DNA from: Gammaproteobacteria bacterium
Lineage (GTDB): Bacteria; Pseudomonadota; Gammaproteobacteria; Xanthomonadales; SZUA-36
Assembly (NCBI GenBank): GCA_030428105.1
Contig: JAUIBE010000002.1
Location: 1-64,000 of the forward strand
Direction: 5' to 3'
Length of the DNA stretch: 64,000 nucleotides
Part shown: positions 24,832-33,523 of the stretch, piece by piece
How positions within the stretch are numbered: the stretch's first letter is position 1
How the letters are laid out: each line of letters opens with the position of its first letter
The notes under the pieces: model-generated
Told to the model about the DNA's origin: nothing
What the model saw: only the letters and a program-made list of their open reading frames with translations
Database searches by the model: none
Translations under genes and position numbers: made by a program

Positions 24832-25715
24832 TTCGGGGCCACCGTGCCGAGAATGGCGTGGCAGCGGCCGTAGTAAGAGCTGCCAAACAGGTTGAGGTGA
24901 TTGAGCAGGTGATACAGCTGGTAAATCGGCAGCCGCGCGCGCCAACCCGCAGCCAGCGGCAACGCCTCGTGATAGGCGGCGTAAAAAGACGCATCGAAAC
25001 CACCGAACAAGGCGGTCATGGCCAGGTCGGCCTCGCGGTGGCCAAAGTACACCGCCGGGTCGATCAGGCAGGGCGCACCGCTTTCATCAGCCAGGTAGTT
25101 GCCGCTCCACAGGTCTCCATGTAGCAGGCTGGGTGGCTCCAGGGCAGCGCCCAGCAGGTCGATGATGGTGTGCTGCGCACGGTCCAGCATGGTTTGCAGC
25201 TCGCTGCCATGGCCGTTGCTGTGCGCCAGCTCCACCTGGTAACGCAGGCGGCGCTGAACGAAAAACTCCGGCCAGTCCTGGCCATGGCCTTCCCCGGTTT
25301 CACCCCGGTTGGAACCTATGGGCTGGTTCATTTGCGGCGTCGAGCCAATAAAGTTGTCATGGCCGAACCCGCAAACCACGCCACGCTGCTGGTGAAGCCG
25401 GGCAAACTGGCGACCGAATGCTTCGAAAAACCTATCGCTGCGCGCGCCCGGCTGAATCAACTCCAGCACCAGCGAGTCTTGTGAAACGGCCAGAACACGG
25501 GGCACACGGATCGCATTCGCTTGTGCCAGCGCTTCCAACCCTTCCGCTTCGCGAACGAACATCTCGGGATGTTGCGCCGCGCGCTTAACGAACACTCCAA
25601 AGCCGTCCGGCCAGGTCGCCACCGCGGCCTGCGCAATGCAGCCGCCACCCACCGCGACCACGCGCTCGGGCGCGCCGCGATCCAGCTGATCAAGTATCAG
25701 GGGGTAATCGGCCAT
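24828..25715 (-). CDS. Fructosamine kinase family protein
   Basis: 295 residues from ATG 25715 (MADYPLI); a longer frame begins at 25757 but adds unconserved sequence. Motifs of the aminoglycoside-phosphotransferase-like fold: FVKRA (Lys of the ATP pocket), LLHGDLWSGN (catalytic Asp, Asn) and LIDPAVYFGHREADLAMT (the DPA-Y-GH-E-D signature of FN3K). FN3K-type enzymes phosphorylate fructosamine or ribulosamine adducts on proteins so that they break down. Transcribed first in a two-gene minus-strand unit with the FAD oxidase. Confidence 0.85.
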   Translation of the reverse strand: MADYPLILDQLDRGAPERVVAVGGGCIAQAAVATWPDGFGVFVKRAAQHPEMFVREAEGLEALAQANAIRVPRVLAVSQDSLVLELIQPGARSDRFFEAFGRQFARLHQQRGVVCGFGHDNFIGSTPQMNQPIGSNRGETGEGHGQDWPEFFVQRRLRYQVELAHSNGHGSELQTMLDRAQHTIIDLLGAALEPPSLLHGDLWSGNYLADESGAPCLIDPAVYFGHREADLAMTALFGGFDASFYAAYHEALPLAAGWRARLPIYQLYHLLNHLNLFGSSYYGRCHAILGTVAPK

Positions 25716-25784
25716 GGCGTGCCGAGAATAACAAGAATCCGCCGCGCCCTCCGCCATTCCGGGATGACGGTGTGGAGGGCGGAG

Positions 25785-28592
25785 TTAGTTCAGCCAGAAA
25801 TTCAGGCGCAGCCAGTAGACGCGGCCGAGGACCGGGTACGTAGCCACGTCGGTGTTGGCTTCATCGGCGTTGGCGAAAAACGGCGGGTCTTCGTCGGTGA
25901 GGTTATCAATGCCGAGGGTGGCCTCGAAGTTTTCATTGAACACGTAGCCGGCGAACAGGTCGTGGTACAAACGCGAGCCGATGTTGTTGACCGTGCCCGG
26001 GTAGAGTTCGCCGCCGGATTCTTCCAGCGAGCCAATGTACTGCGCCTCGTAGCCCAGGCGCAGGTCGCCGCGGGTGTAGACCAGGTTGTAGTTGCCGCGC
26101 CAGCGCGGAATGGCGCCGAAGTTATCGGGGTCGAAACTGCCGGCGCCGACAAACGACTCGGCACCGGGGAATGCCACCAGGTCGCGCTCGGCCACGTAGC
26201 TCAGGCGCAGGCGGTGGTCAAAGCCGCCTCCAAGCGCGTCATAGGTGTAGAGCATTTCGGCATCCACCCCGCGCGCGGTTTCGGTAGCCAGGTTCTGCAG
26301 CTGGGCATTGATCTGGGTGATGGCGCCGCTTTCGTCACGATTGATACGGCTGCAGAAATCCGGGTCGCCGGTGGCCAGGCATTGCTCCAGGATGGTGTTG
26401 GCGCCGAGGGCAAAAATGCCGTTATCGATCTTGATGTCGTAATAATCGAGGTTGATCTCAAAGCCCGGCAGCCAGGCAGGCATATAAGTAAAGCCCAGGC
26501 TGAAGGAGTCGGAAAGCTCCGGCCCAAGGTTGGCGTTGCCACCGCCCAGCATCGGGGTTTCTTCACCGTTTTGATTAAAGCTTCCATCGGGCGGAACGCC
26601 CTGGGCCACGCAGCGGTCGATCTCGGTAGGGTCAAGCTGGGAGAAGTCGGCGCAGGGGTCCTGGACAATCGGGTTCGACTGCGAGAAACCACCAAACAGT
26701 TCACGCACATTTGGCGCGCGGAAGGCCGAGCTGTAGGTGGCGCGCAGGTGCACGGTATCGGTTGGCTTGTGGTGAATGCCCACCTCGTAGAGCCACTCCG
26801 CATCGAAGTTGGAAAAATCCACCCAGCGCAAGCCCAGGTCGAGTTCAAGTTCCTGCGCCATGGCGTGGTCGGCCAGCAGGGGAATACCAAACTCGGTGTA
26901 AATCTCGTTGCTGTCAAAGCTGCCTTCGGTCACGGTGCGCGCGCTGCCGGTGGTGTTGCCAATCACGGTTTGCGGGTCGGGGTAGTCGGCCGCCGACTCA
27001 TCGCGGTACTCGTAGCCAAATGCCATCTGCACCGGGCCGGCCGAAAGCTCCGGGCCAGAGCCGGCGATATTGGCGTTGAATACCGTTTGCTCGTTGTAGC
27101 CGCTGTCGTTCAGGCCGGTGCCCACGTAATCCAGCATTTCCTGGGTAATCGAGCCGTCCCCACCGAAAAGATTGAGTGGAACGCAGCCGGCAATCGGCGC
27201 ATCCGGCGTACCGCAAACCGCGTTGCCAGAGGCATCGATAAACGATGGACCAAGCGCCTGGCGCAGGCGGCTGTCGAGCATGTCGCCGGATTGCACCTGG
27301 TCGGTTTCGTTGCGCGCCTGGATGGCGCTGGCATCCCAGGTCCAGCCGGATAGATCCCCACGCACGCCCAGCACCGCGCGCCAGGCAGTGTTGTCCTGGG
27401 CAAAGCTGCGCTGGCCCGCTTCCATCATGCGGCGGCGGACATCGGTGAGCTCTTCGCCAAACGGGTTGAACACGTTGTCCGCGCTCACCGCGACATCAGT
27501 TTCGCGGTTGGTAAAGAACGGCAGCGGCGCCAGGGTCTGGCTGGAGTCGCGCTGCTGGTACAGCGCCTCGCCAAACAGGCTGAGCCGCTCGTTGATATCG
27601 AAGCTGCCCTGGGCGAACAGCGACACACGCTCGGAAGCCTGCAGCAGGTCTTCCAGCGGGTTGAAGTTGAAGCGGTCGGCGTCTGTGAACGGGCGGAAAT
27701 CGTCGGGCGAGTCGCCATTGGCGCCATCAATCAGGGTCAGGCGGCCCTGCGAGGTGCGGAAGTTGCCATCCGGAGGCGCCGAACTGCCCTCGGCGATGAT
27801 GGTGTTGTCCGGGCCGGTAACTGACAGGCGCTCGCTGGACCAGTCGCGCTCACCTTTGCCCAGCGAGGGCTGATCGGTGTAATCCAGGGATACCAGGAAA
27901 TCGCCGCGATCCAGGTTCTTGCCGTATGTGGCGCTAAAAGAATAAGTCTCGGCATCGCCACGGCTGGTGACATCGCCCTGCGCGCGCAGCTCAAGGCCAC
28001 GGGTGTCCTTGCGGGTGATGATGTTCACCACGCCCGCCACGGCGTCCGCGCCATATTCAACCGAGGCGCCGGAACGCAGAATTTCCACCCGCGCGATGAT
28101 CGACATCGGGATCATGTTGATATCCACCAGGCCGCTGGCGCCGTTTCCGCCGGCAATAAAGCGCCGACCGTTAACCAGCACCAGGGTGCGCTCGGCGCCC
28201 AGGCCACGCAATTCCACGGTGGAAATGCCGCGCGACATGCCACCGCCCTCACCGCGCATGCTGGTGGTAGTGCCCAGCGGAGAGCCGGACATGAACGGCA
28301 ACGACTGCAGGTACTCGCCGATGTTCTCGTAACCCGAATCTTGCAACTCCTGCGCGCCGATGGTGGTGAGCGGGTAAACGCCATCCACCGAGGACATCTG
28401 CAAGCGCGTGCCGGTAACCGTGACATTCTCCAGGGTCAGTTCCTGGTCGAGCTGCTCGTTGCTGGTCTCCGCGCCCGACGCCGCGCTGGCGAAAAGCGAG
28501 AGGCAGGCCGCCACGAGGACGCCACGTTGGAAGTTCGGATTTTGCATTCGGAAAGACTCGGATTCCGCGGCCATAGGGCCCGGTTTATTCAT
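25785..28592 (-). CDS. TonB-dependent receptor (large, signal-peptide bearing)
   Basis: 935 residues; two starts are possible, ATG 28592 or ATG 28547 (MQNPNFQRG), the second giving a standard-length signal peptide (VLVAACLSLFASAASGA). TonB box region LENVTVTGTRLQ, then the plug (YENIGEYLQSLPFMSG, VELRGLGAERTLVLVNGRR, VEILRSGASVEYGADAVAGVVNIITRK) and the barrel, ending in LRLNFWLN. The plug wording (ERTLVLVNGRRF) is that of CirA/OMR-type receptors that often take up peptides, sugars or flavonoids. No regulator or transporter gene is adjacent. Confidence 0.9.
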   Translation of the reverse strand: MNKPGPMAAESESFRMQNPNFQRGVLVAACLSLFASAASGAETSNEQLDQELTLENVTVTGTRLQMSSVDGVYPLTTIGAQELQDSGYENIGEYLQSLPFMSGSPLGTTTSMRGEGGGMSRGISTVELRGLGAERTLVLVNGRRFIAGGNGASGLVDINMIPMSIIARVEILRSGASVEYGADAVAGVVNIITRKDTRGLELRAQGDVTSRGDAETYSFSATYGKNLDRGDFLVSLDYTDQPSLGKGERDWSSERLSVTGPDNTIIAEGSSAPPDGNFRTSQGRLTLIDGANGDSPDDFRPFTDADRFNFNPLEDLLQASERVSLFAQGSFDINERLSLFGEALYQQRDSSQTLAPLPFFTNRETDVAVSADNVFNPFGEELTDVRRRMMEAGQRSFAQDNTAWRAVLGVRGDLSGWTWDASAIQARNETDQVQSGDMLDSRLRQALGPSFIDASGNAVCGTPDAPIAGCVPLNLFGGDGSITQEMLDYVGTGLNDSGYNEQTVFNANIAGSGPELSAGPVQMAFGYEYRDESAADYPDPQTVIGNTTGSARTVTEGSFDSNEIYTEFGIPLLADHAMAQELELDLGLRWVDFSNFDAEWLYEVGIHHKPTDTVHLRATYSSAFRAPNVRELFGGFSQSNPIVQDPCADFSQLDPTEIDRCVAQGVPPDGSFNQNGEETPMLGGGNANLGPELSDSFSLGFTYMPAWLPGFEINLDYYDIKIDNGIFALGANTILEQCLATGDPDFCSRINRDESGAITQINAQLQNLATETARGVDAEMLYTYDALGGGFDHRLRLSYVAERDLVAFPGAESFVGAGSFDPDNFGAIPRWRGNYNLVYTRGDLRLGYEAQYIGSLEESGGELYPGTVNNIGSRLYHDLFAGYVFNENFEATLGIDNLTDEDPPFFANADEANTDVATYPVLGRVYWLRLNFWLN

Positions 28593-28635
28593 CGGGGAGC
28601 GTATCCTGCCACATCAGGACGCCGCCGGGTATAGG

Positions 28636-29112
28636 CTATTGGGCCTGGTTGGCCTCACGTTTGAGCAGGTTGGCGCAGCTGTCTTCCAGCAAATCGAGCA
28701 CCAGCTCGAAGCCATCGGAGCCGCCGTAGTATGGGTCGGGCACCTCGCGCACCTGCGAATCACTGGAGTAATCGCACATCCGCACCACCCGCGCGGAGCC
28801 GGAACCCATGCTCTGGACGGTAAGGAAATTGTCCTCGTCCATGGTCACGATCAGGTCGAAATCATCGAAGTCCTCGGGCCTTACCTGCCGCGCAATGCTT
28901 TCCAGCGAATAACCACGCTGCGCAGCTGCCGCCCGCATCCGCGGATCGGCGCTATTTCCGGTGTGATAACCAATGGTGCCGGCCGAGTCGATTTCAAACA
29001 CATCATCCAGCCCGGCATCCTTCACCAGCTTGCGGAATACGCCCTCGGCGGCGGGTGAGCGGCAGATGTTGCCCATACATACAAATAGTATTGATATAGC
29101 TGGCTTTTTCAT
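28636..29112 (-). CDS. Low-molecular-weight protein-tyrosine phosphatase
   Basis: 158 residues: active-site loop VCMGNICRS (C-x5-R-S) near residue 12, Asp general acid in DPYYGG, and DLIVTMDEDN. It removes phosphate from protein tyrosine or acts on related phosphoryl groups in the cytoplasm. The first twelve codons (AAA AAG CCA GCT ATA TCA ATA CTA and so on) are AT-rich, whereas the rest follow the GC-rich host usage from ATG-GGC-AAC onwards. The change falls exactly at the conserved loop next to the integrase gene, so the 5' end was probably replaced when the island inserted. Confidence 0.9.
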   Translation of the reverse strand: MKKPAISILFVCMGNICRSPAAEGVFRKLVKDAGLDDVFEIDSAGTIGYHTGNSADPRMRAAAAQRGYSLESIARQVRPEDFDDFDLIVTMDEDNFLTVQSMGSGSARVVRMCDYSSDSQVREVPDPYYGGSDGFELVLDLLEDSCANLLKREANQAQ

Positions 29113-29173
29113 TATATTTCAGCTAGTTATAGATATGTTAATCCTCGTTATTTTCAGTTAAACTATCACAATA

Positions 29174-29193
29174 GATACTCAACTGATACTCAA
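29174..29193. repeat. Two 9-bp direct repeats before the integrase gene
   Basis: GATACTCAA at 29174-29182 and again at 29185-29193, 11 bases apart (one helical turn), ending three bases before the integrase ATG. Such short in-phase repeats are typical arm-type or excisionase sites near integrase genes; this is inference. Confidence 0.4.
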
Positions 29194-29196
29194 ACA

Positions 29197-30240
29197 ATGC
29201 TGACCGACACCAAGATTGACCGGCTACGCAAGCCGGACAAGTACCCCAAACTCCACGCAGATCGAGACGGATTGTATCTCAAGCATTCACCCACAGGCCG
29301 TAAGACCTGGGTCTACAGAACCCGTAAGGGCGGCCGTTGGACAGTAACCAAGATCGGGAATTATCCAACACTGAAGACGGCTACCGCCCGAGGCAGGCTG
29401 GCGCAGCTACTGGAGCAAACGCAGGTAGCCCCGCTGACCAGGGAAGTGGTCAATGAGTATTGGGAGCAGCGCATTGAGCGAAAGTACAAGAACCACAAGA
29501 ACGTCAGCGTGTACGCCAATAGACTTCGTGACGCATTCGGGAATAAACCCATAGACCAGTTGACCACTCGTGAACTGGCTGACGATCTCAAGAACTATGC
29601 AAAGGATGCCCCTGTAGCCGCGAATAGATGTCTTGCTTTCTGGAAGCTGATTTTCAAGTTTGCTGTTGGCAGCGGGTACCTGAACTCCCCGCCGCTGACA
29701 GACACCACGGCAGCCGATATTGGCGGCCCTGAATCGAAACGCGAAGTTACCCTTACCGACGATGAAATAGCCGCCCTGTGGCGATCTGAGCACCCTCATG
29801 CGCATCTCTTGCGTGGACTATTGCTTACCGGCTGTCGAATCTCCGAACTCCAGGCAGCGAGGCACACGGACATCGACGGGGATACGCTCCACATTCCCAT
29901 TACCAAGACCAGGCGGCCCCATTGGGTTCACATTACGCCAGAGCTGCGTGACCAGTTCGGGGACTTCAATGGCCGTCTGTTTGATGCCGTTAGCCCCACA
30001 GCCGTGCAGGCTCGCCTACGCCGCCAGAAGAGCCGTTGGACCCCTCATGACTTGCGGCGCACATTTGCCACCATCACAGCCAGGACCCATCCTCCGCAGA
30101 TCATCAATAAATGCCTCAATCACGTGCTGCCGGGGATGCTTTCGGTCTACAACCAGCATGATTACAGCGAAGAGCGGCGACAAGCTAGCCGGGACGTAGC
30201 CGCATACGTGAAAAAGGTGATCCATGACCAACCCGAATGA
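29197..30240 (+). CDS. int: Tyrosine recombinase (island integrase, DUF4102 N-terminus)
   Basis: 347 residues. The first ~50 residues (DRDGLYLKHSPTGRKTWVYRTR) are the DUF4102-like arm-binding part of P4/phage-type integrases, but shorter than in P4 Int. The catalytic domain has GCRISE (Arg 214), HDLRR (His 284, Arg 287), LNHV (His 309) and Tyr 318 in VYNQHDY, so it should be active. It marks the left end of a lower-GC island. The neighbouring phosphatase gene appears to be its target, and the small gene overlapping its 3' end is a candidate directionality factor. Confidence 0.9.
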   Translation: MLTDTKIDRLRKPDKYPKLHADRDGLYLKHSPTGRKTWVYRTRKGGRWTVTKIGNYPTLKTATARGRLAQLLEQTQVAPLTREVVNEYWEQRIERKYKNHKNVSVYANRLRDAFGNKPIDQLTTRELADDLKNYAKDAPVAANRCLAFWKLIFKFAVGSGYLNSPPLTDTTAADIGGPESKREVTLTDDEIAALWRSEHPHAHLLRGLLLTGCRISELQAARHTDIDGDTLHIPITKTRRPHWVHITPELRDQFGDFNGRLFDAVSPTAVQARLRRQKSRWTPHDLRRTFATITARTHPPQIINKCLNHVLPGMLSVYNQHDYSEERRQASRDVAAYVKKVIHDQPE

Positions 30241-30688
30241 GCTGGTTTCCAAGTACCTGAAGAAGATCAAGGCACGGACACTGCCGGACGGTTCGCCACA
30301 TCCTGATGATTTGAGCGAAGCTGAATTTCTAGCCATGGTGGAACTCCTGGAAACCGGGGAAATAGAACCACCGGAAGGCTGTCCGCCCTTATCCAACTCG
30401 GAAGCATTGGAGTTATGGCTAAAAACGGCCAAAGCTTTGGGCAATCTTGAATCAGTATCGAGTTATATCCTCCATGCTGATCACAAACATCAGCGGCAAG
30501 TTCAAAACGCGCCTAAAACCCCGCCGCGATTGCCCGAAGCTGGGAGTCTCAACAGAGAACTCGACGAGTTGATAGCAAGCGGGCTGAAAAGATCAGGCGC
30601 CATCCAAAGTCTTGCAGACAAATATTCTGTTGAGCCGGACTCGGTTCGCAAGTGCCTCCTGCGAGCGGGCTATAAAGCGAAGAAGTAG
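30224..30688 (+). CDS. Small island protein overlapping the integrase; unknown
   Basis: 154 residues; the ATG lies 17 bases before the integrase stop. A Pro/Glu-rich N-terminus (TLPDGSPHPDDLSEAEFLAMVELL) is followed by a C-terminal ~45-residue helical segment (IASGLKRSGAIQSLADKYSVEPDSVRKCLLRAGY) that looks like a helix-turn-helix. No family is recognised. Position and putative DNA-binding end suggest a regulator or recombination directionality factor; this is inference. Confidence 0.65.
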   Translation: MTNPNELVSKYLKKIKARTLPDGSPHPDDLSEAEFLAMVELLETGEIEPPEGCPPLSNSEALELWLKTAKALGNLESVSSYILHADHKHQRQVQNAPKTPPRLPEAGSLNRELDELIASGLKRSGAIQSLADKYSVEPDSVRKCLLRAGYKAKK

Positions 30689-31408
30689 CTGTTAATTTCC
30701 ACATCATACAAAGCCTTTTCCAATTCTCCGAAGTAAATTCCTAGCGATACGGAAGCGAGGTTTGCCAGTGTAGGAATGTAATGGCCTGTCGATCTGCTGA
30801 TTCCTCGTGGTTACTCGCTTTTGGCTTCTTGTTCGTGCAGAAATGTAATGCCTTACCGCTCTGTAAGGTCGCTGTAAGGCGCTGCTGCCAGGTAGTGCTG
30901 GATCCAAAGCGAACATGAGGATTGTATGGCGACCAGTACGCAGACTTATCCGATGTTGCACCGACGTTTTGTGCGCCTGAGCTTTGCAATCGCCCGACTT
31001 TACGACTTGGCTATTCCGCTGTATTAGGCTGATCGAGTGGTTTTGCCCGACTTCCAGCGTTTCTTTCGCTTTTTTGGGCTGTTAGCCGCAAGCACACGGC
31101 CCCTACCCGCCAAACGCCCATATTTGCCGCTGAAAACCGAGCTTCTACTCCGAAACGATATGCTGATATCACCGTGTGAACTTGCCCTGTCGGGTCGACC
31201 GACCCTTTTACTGCACAAAGTCGCGGTAAATGCGAATGATCCTCGGCATAATAAGGTTCATCCGTCGGAACGGAAGAAGATTGCATAAATGGATGAAAAA
31301 ACTTGCTTTGGCTGTTCTAGAAATTGGCCACCGGATTAAAGAAAACCAATACCAACAACCCTGGATAGGGGAGTTTGATGTTGCTTTGATCATGCGCAGG
31401 GGAATTAG
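30689..31408. other. 720-bp non-coding stretch within the island
   Basis: No convincing gene on either strand: the short open frames have no plausible start or family. It contains a weak inverted repeat GCCTTAC/GTAAGGC (30850-30880) with an extra CTGTAAGG copy between. Toward its right end is an AT-rich stretch and an AGGGG at 31398-31402, the ribosome site of the methyltransferase gene. It may hold promoters or the remains of an earlier insertion. Confidence 0.5.
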
Positions 31409-33520
31409 GTGTCTCGTCTTACAGATCTGTTAGCTCAGGTTAAGAAAAAGGATTCACAGCTAGGGGACGACCTGGAGCGCGAGTTCAAGGTGCTGGCTTC
31501 CCGCCGTTCATTTGGATTGAACTTTGAGAGGCATCGACCTGAAGCGGTAGAACTACCACAGCGACCAATTCGCAAAGGCGACAAGGTAAGAGTCCTACCC
31601 AAAAGGGGATCCACGAAAAAGGGAGATCAGCGCCTATGGATCGTCAAATCCTTAGTGAAAAGCGGTCAAGACTCCCTGGCGACAATTTCACTTCTTTTCA
31701 CTGAAGAGCCTGAAACTTTGGAAGTATCAGTTCACGACCTCGTCGTTGTTGCTGAGTTCCAAGACTACATTTACCCGGGACTGGTCAGCACTGGAAAGGT
31801 TGAACGCGGGGGTGACAAACCATTCCACACCGTAATCAATGGCGAAAACTATCACGCCCTGAAGGCGTTAACGTACACGCACCGGGGGAAGGTTGATGTT
31901 ATCTACATTGATCCGCCTTACAACACGGGAGCCAGAGACTGGAAGTACAACAATGACTACGTTGAGGCTGAGGACCTCTACCGCCACAGCAAATGGCTTG
32001 CAATGATGGAACGCCGCCTTCTTGTCGCTCGAACATTACTGAATCCAAACGGCTCGGCGTTGATTGTAACCATTGATGAAAAGGAGTACCTGAGGCTCGG
32101 TTTACTTTTAGAACAGACCTTTCCTGACGCTCGGATTCAAATGATCACAAGCGTAATAAACCCCAAAGGCGTACCTCGTGATGGTTTGTCGAGGATTGAT
32201 GAGTACCTTTTTCTGGTCCAGATAGGCGACACCCAAATAGCAGGAGAGTTAAAAGAAGGCACCGGCGGAAAGAAGGTGCGTTGGAGGGGGTTAACGCGAA
32301 CGGGTGCCAACGGGGTTAGATCAAAATCTCCAGGAGCTTTCTACCCCATCTATTTCAATCAAGCAGGTCGTTTGGTCGAGGTTGGCGAAGCCCTTCCAGA
32401 GGACAAGGGGCCTGCTGATGTGACAGTCCCGGAAGGATTATATGCCGCATGGCCGACGCCTCGACCAGACGGAGAAGATGGTCGGTGGTCAGTTGTTCCT
32501 GAGACCTTGCGGAAGTTGATTAAAAAGGGGGCCGTTCGAATTGGAAAAATTGATCCCGAGAACGGGCAATTTCCAATTTTCTATCTTACGTCGAACCAAT
32601 TAAGAGATATTGAATTAGGAAAACTGGAAGTAAGAGGGTTTTCTGAGTCCGGAGCAATGGAGGTCTTCTTCCCAGAAGAAGGTGGTCGAACCTCCGCCCC
32701 AAGAACAGTGTGGGATAAGGTCAGTCATAGTGCTAGCGAGCACGGCTCCATGCTCCTCAGAGCTTTGCTGGCAGGGCGTAAATTTCCTTTTCCAAAGTCA
32801 CTTTATGCAGTTGAGGATGTGCTTCGCATCTTCATTAAGGAAAATTTAGATGCCGTCGTCCTGGATTTTTTTGCTGGTTCTGGAACAACAGCTCATGCAG
32901 TGATGCGATTGAATCGCCAAGATAATGGTCGCCGCCAGTGTATCTCTGTTACGAACAATGAAGTCGCTGCGGAAGAGCAGAAACAATTGCGAGAGTCAGG
33001 ATACAGACCCGGAGATACGGATTGGGAAGAACAGGGAATTTGCGACTACATCACAAAGCCTCGTATCAACGCAGCAATCACTGGAACAACACCTGAGGGG
33101 AAGGAAATTAAGGAGCACTACAAATTCACAGATGAGTTTCCAATGTCCAAGGGCTTTGAAGAAAATGCTGAGTTTTTCACTCTGACATACGAATCCCCCA
33201 TATCAATCAGCCACAACCTCGCCTTTCAAAGGATTGCTCCTCTGCTTTGGATGCGAGCAGGCAGCCAGGGCAGCCGGATTGAATCCGCACCTCAGCAGGG
33301 CTGGGAGGTAGTCGAAACCTACGGTCTCCTGGCCGATCTGGATCAAGCCGCTGGCTTCTGTGCCGCAGTGACTGAATCCGACACCGTAAGCATCGCCTAC
33401 ATCGTCACAAACGACGACAGACGCTTTCAGGCGGTCTCAAGGCGCTTACCGGATCATGTAGAGGCAGTCCGTCTCTACGAGTCCTACATCACCAATTTCA
33501 AATTCACCAGCGGGGACTAG
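31409..33520 (+). CDS. mod: Type III-like restriction-modification methyltransferase (Mod)
   Basis: 703 residues from GTG 31409 with AGGGG just upstream. A ~130-residue N-terminal domain is followed by YIDPPYN at 167-172 (motif IV) and, much later, DFFAGSGTTAHAV at 486-498 (motif I), an order of the beta-class N6-adenine methyltransferases. The ~310 residues between them should carry the target-recognition part. The partner helicase-nuclease gene starts three bases after this stop, so they form one operon. It methylates host DNA and gives the complex its specificity. The N-terminal domain is not the usual Mod one, so the pair is called type III-like. Confidence 0.85.
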   Translation: MSRLTDLLAQVKKKDSQLGDDLEREFKVLASRRSFGLNFERHRPEAVELPQRPIRKGDKVRVLPKRGSTKKGDQRLWIVKSLVKSGQDSLATISLLFTEEPETLEVSVHDLVVVAEFQDYIYPGLVSTGKVERGGDKPFHTVINGENYHALKALTYTHRGKVDVIYIDPPYNTGARDWKYNNDYVEAEDLYRHSKWLAMMERRLLVARTLLNPNGSALIVTIDEKEYLRLGLLLEQTFPDARIQMITSVINPKGVPRDGLSRIDEYLFLVQIGDTQIAGELKEGTGGKKVRWRGLTRTGANGVRSKSPGAFYPIYFNQAGRLVEVGEALPEDKGPADVTVPEGLYAAWPTPRPDGEDGRWSVVPETLRKLIKKGAVRIGKIDPENGQFPIFYLTSNQLRDIELGKLEVRGFSESGAMEVFFPEEGGRTSAPRTVWDKVSHSASEHGSMLLRALLAGRKFPFPKSLYAVEDVLRIFIKENLDAVVLDFFAGSGTTAHAVMRLNRQDNGRRQCISVTNNEVAAEEQKQLRESGYRPGDTDWEEQGICDYITKPRINAAITGTTPEGKEIKEHYKFTDEFPMSKGFEENAEFFTLTYESPISISHNLAFQRIAPLLWMRAGSQGSRIESAPQQGWEVVETYGLLADLDQAAGFCAAVTESDTVSIAYIVTNDDRRFQAVSRRLPDHVEAVRLYESYITNFKFTSGD

Positions 33521-33523
33521 CGG

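Noticed and set aside
25521-27353. Long open frame (610 codons) on the plus strand
   Set aside because: It is antisense to a well-formed kinase and TonB receptor; composition is that of a GC-rich shadow with no family signature.
31230-31433. Small open frame running into the start of mod
   Set aside because: Weak start context, no family, and its end overlaps a gene with a better ribosome site.
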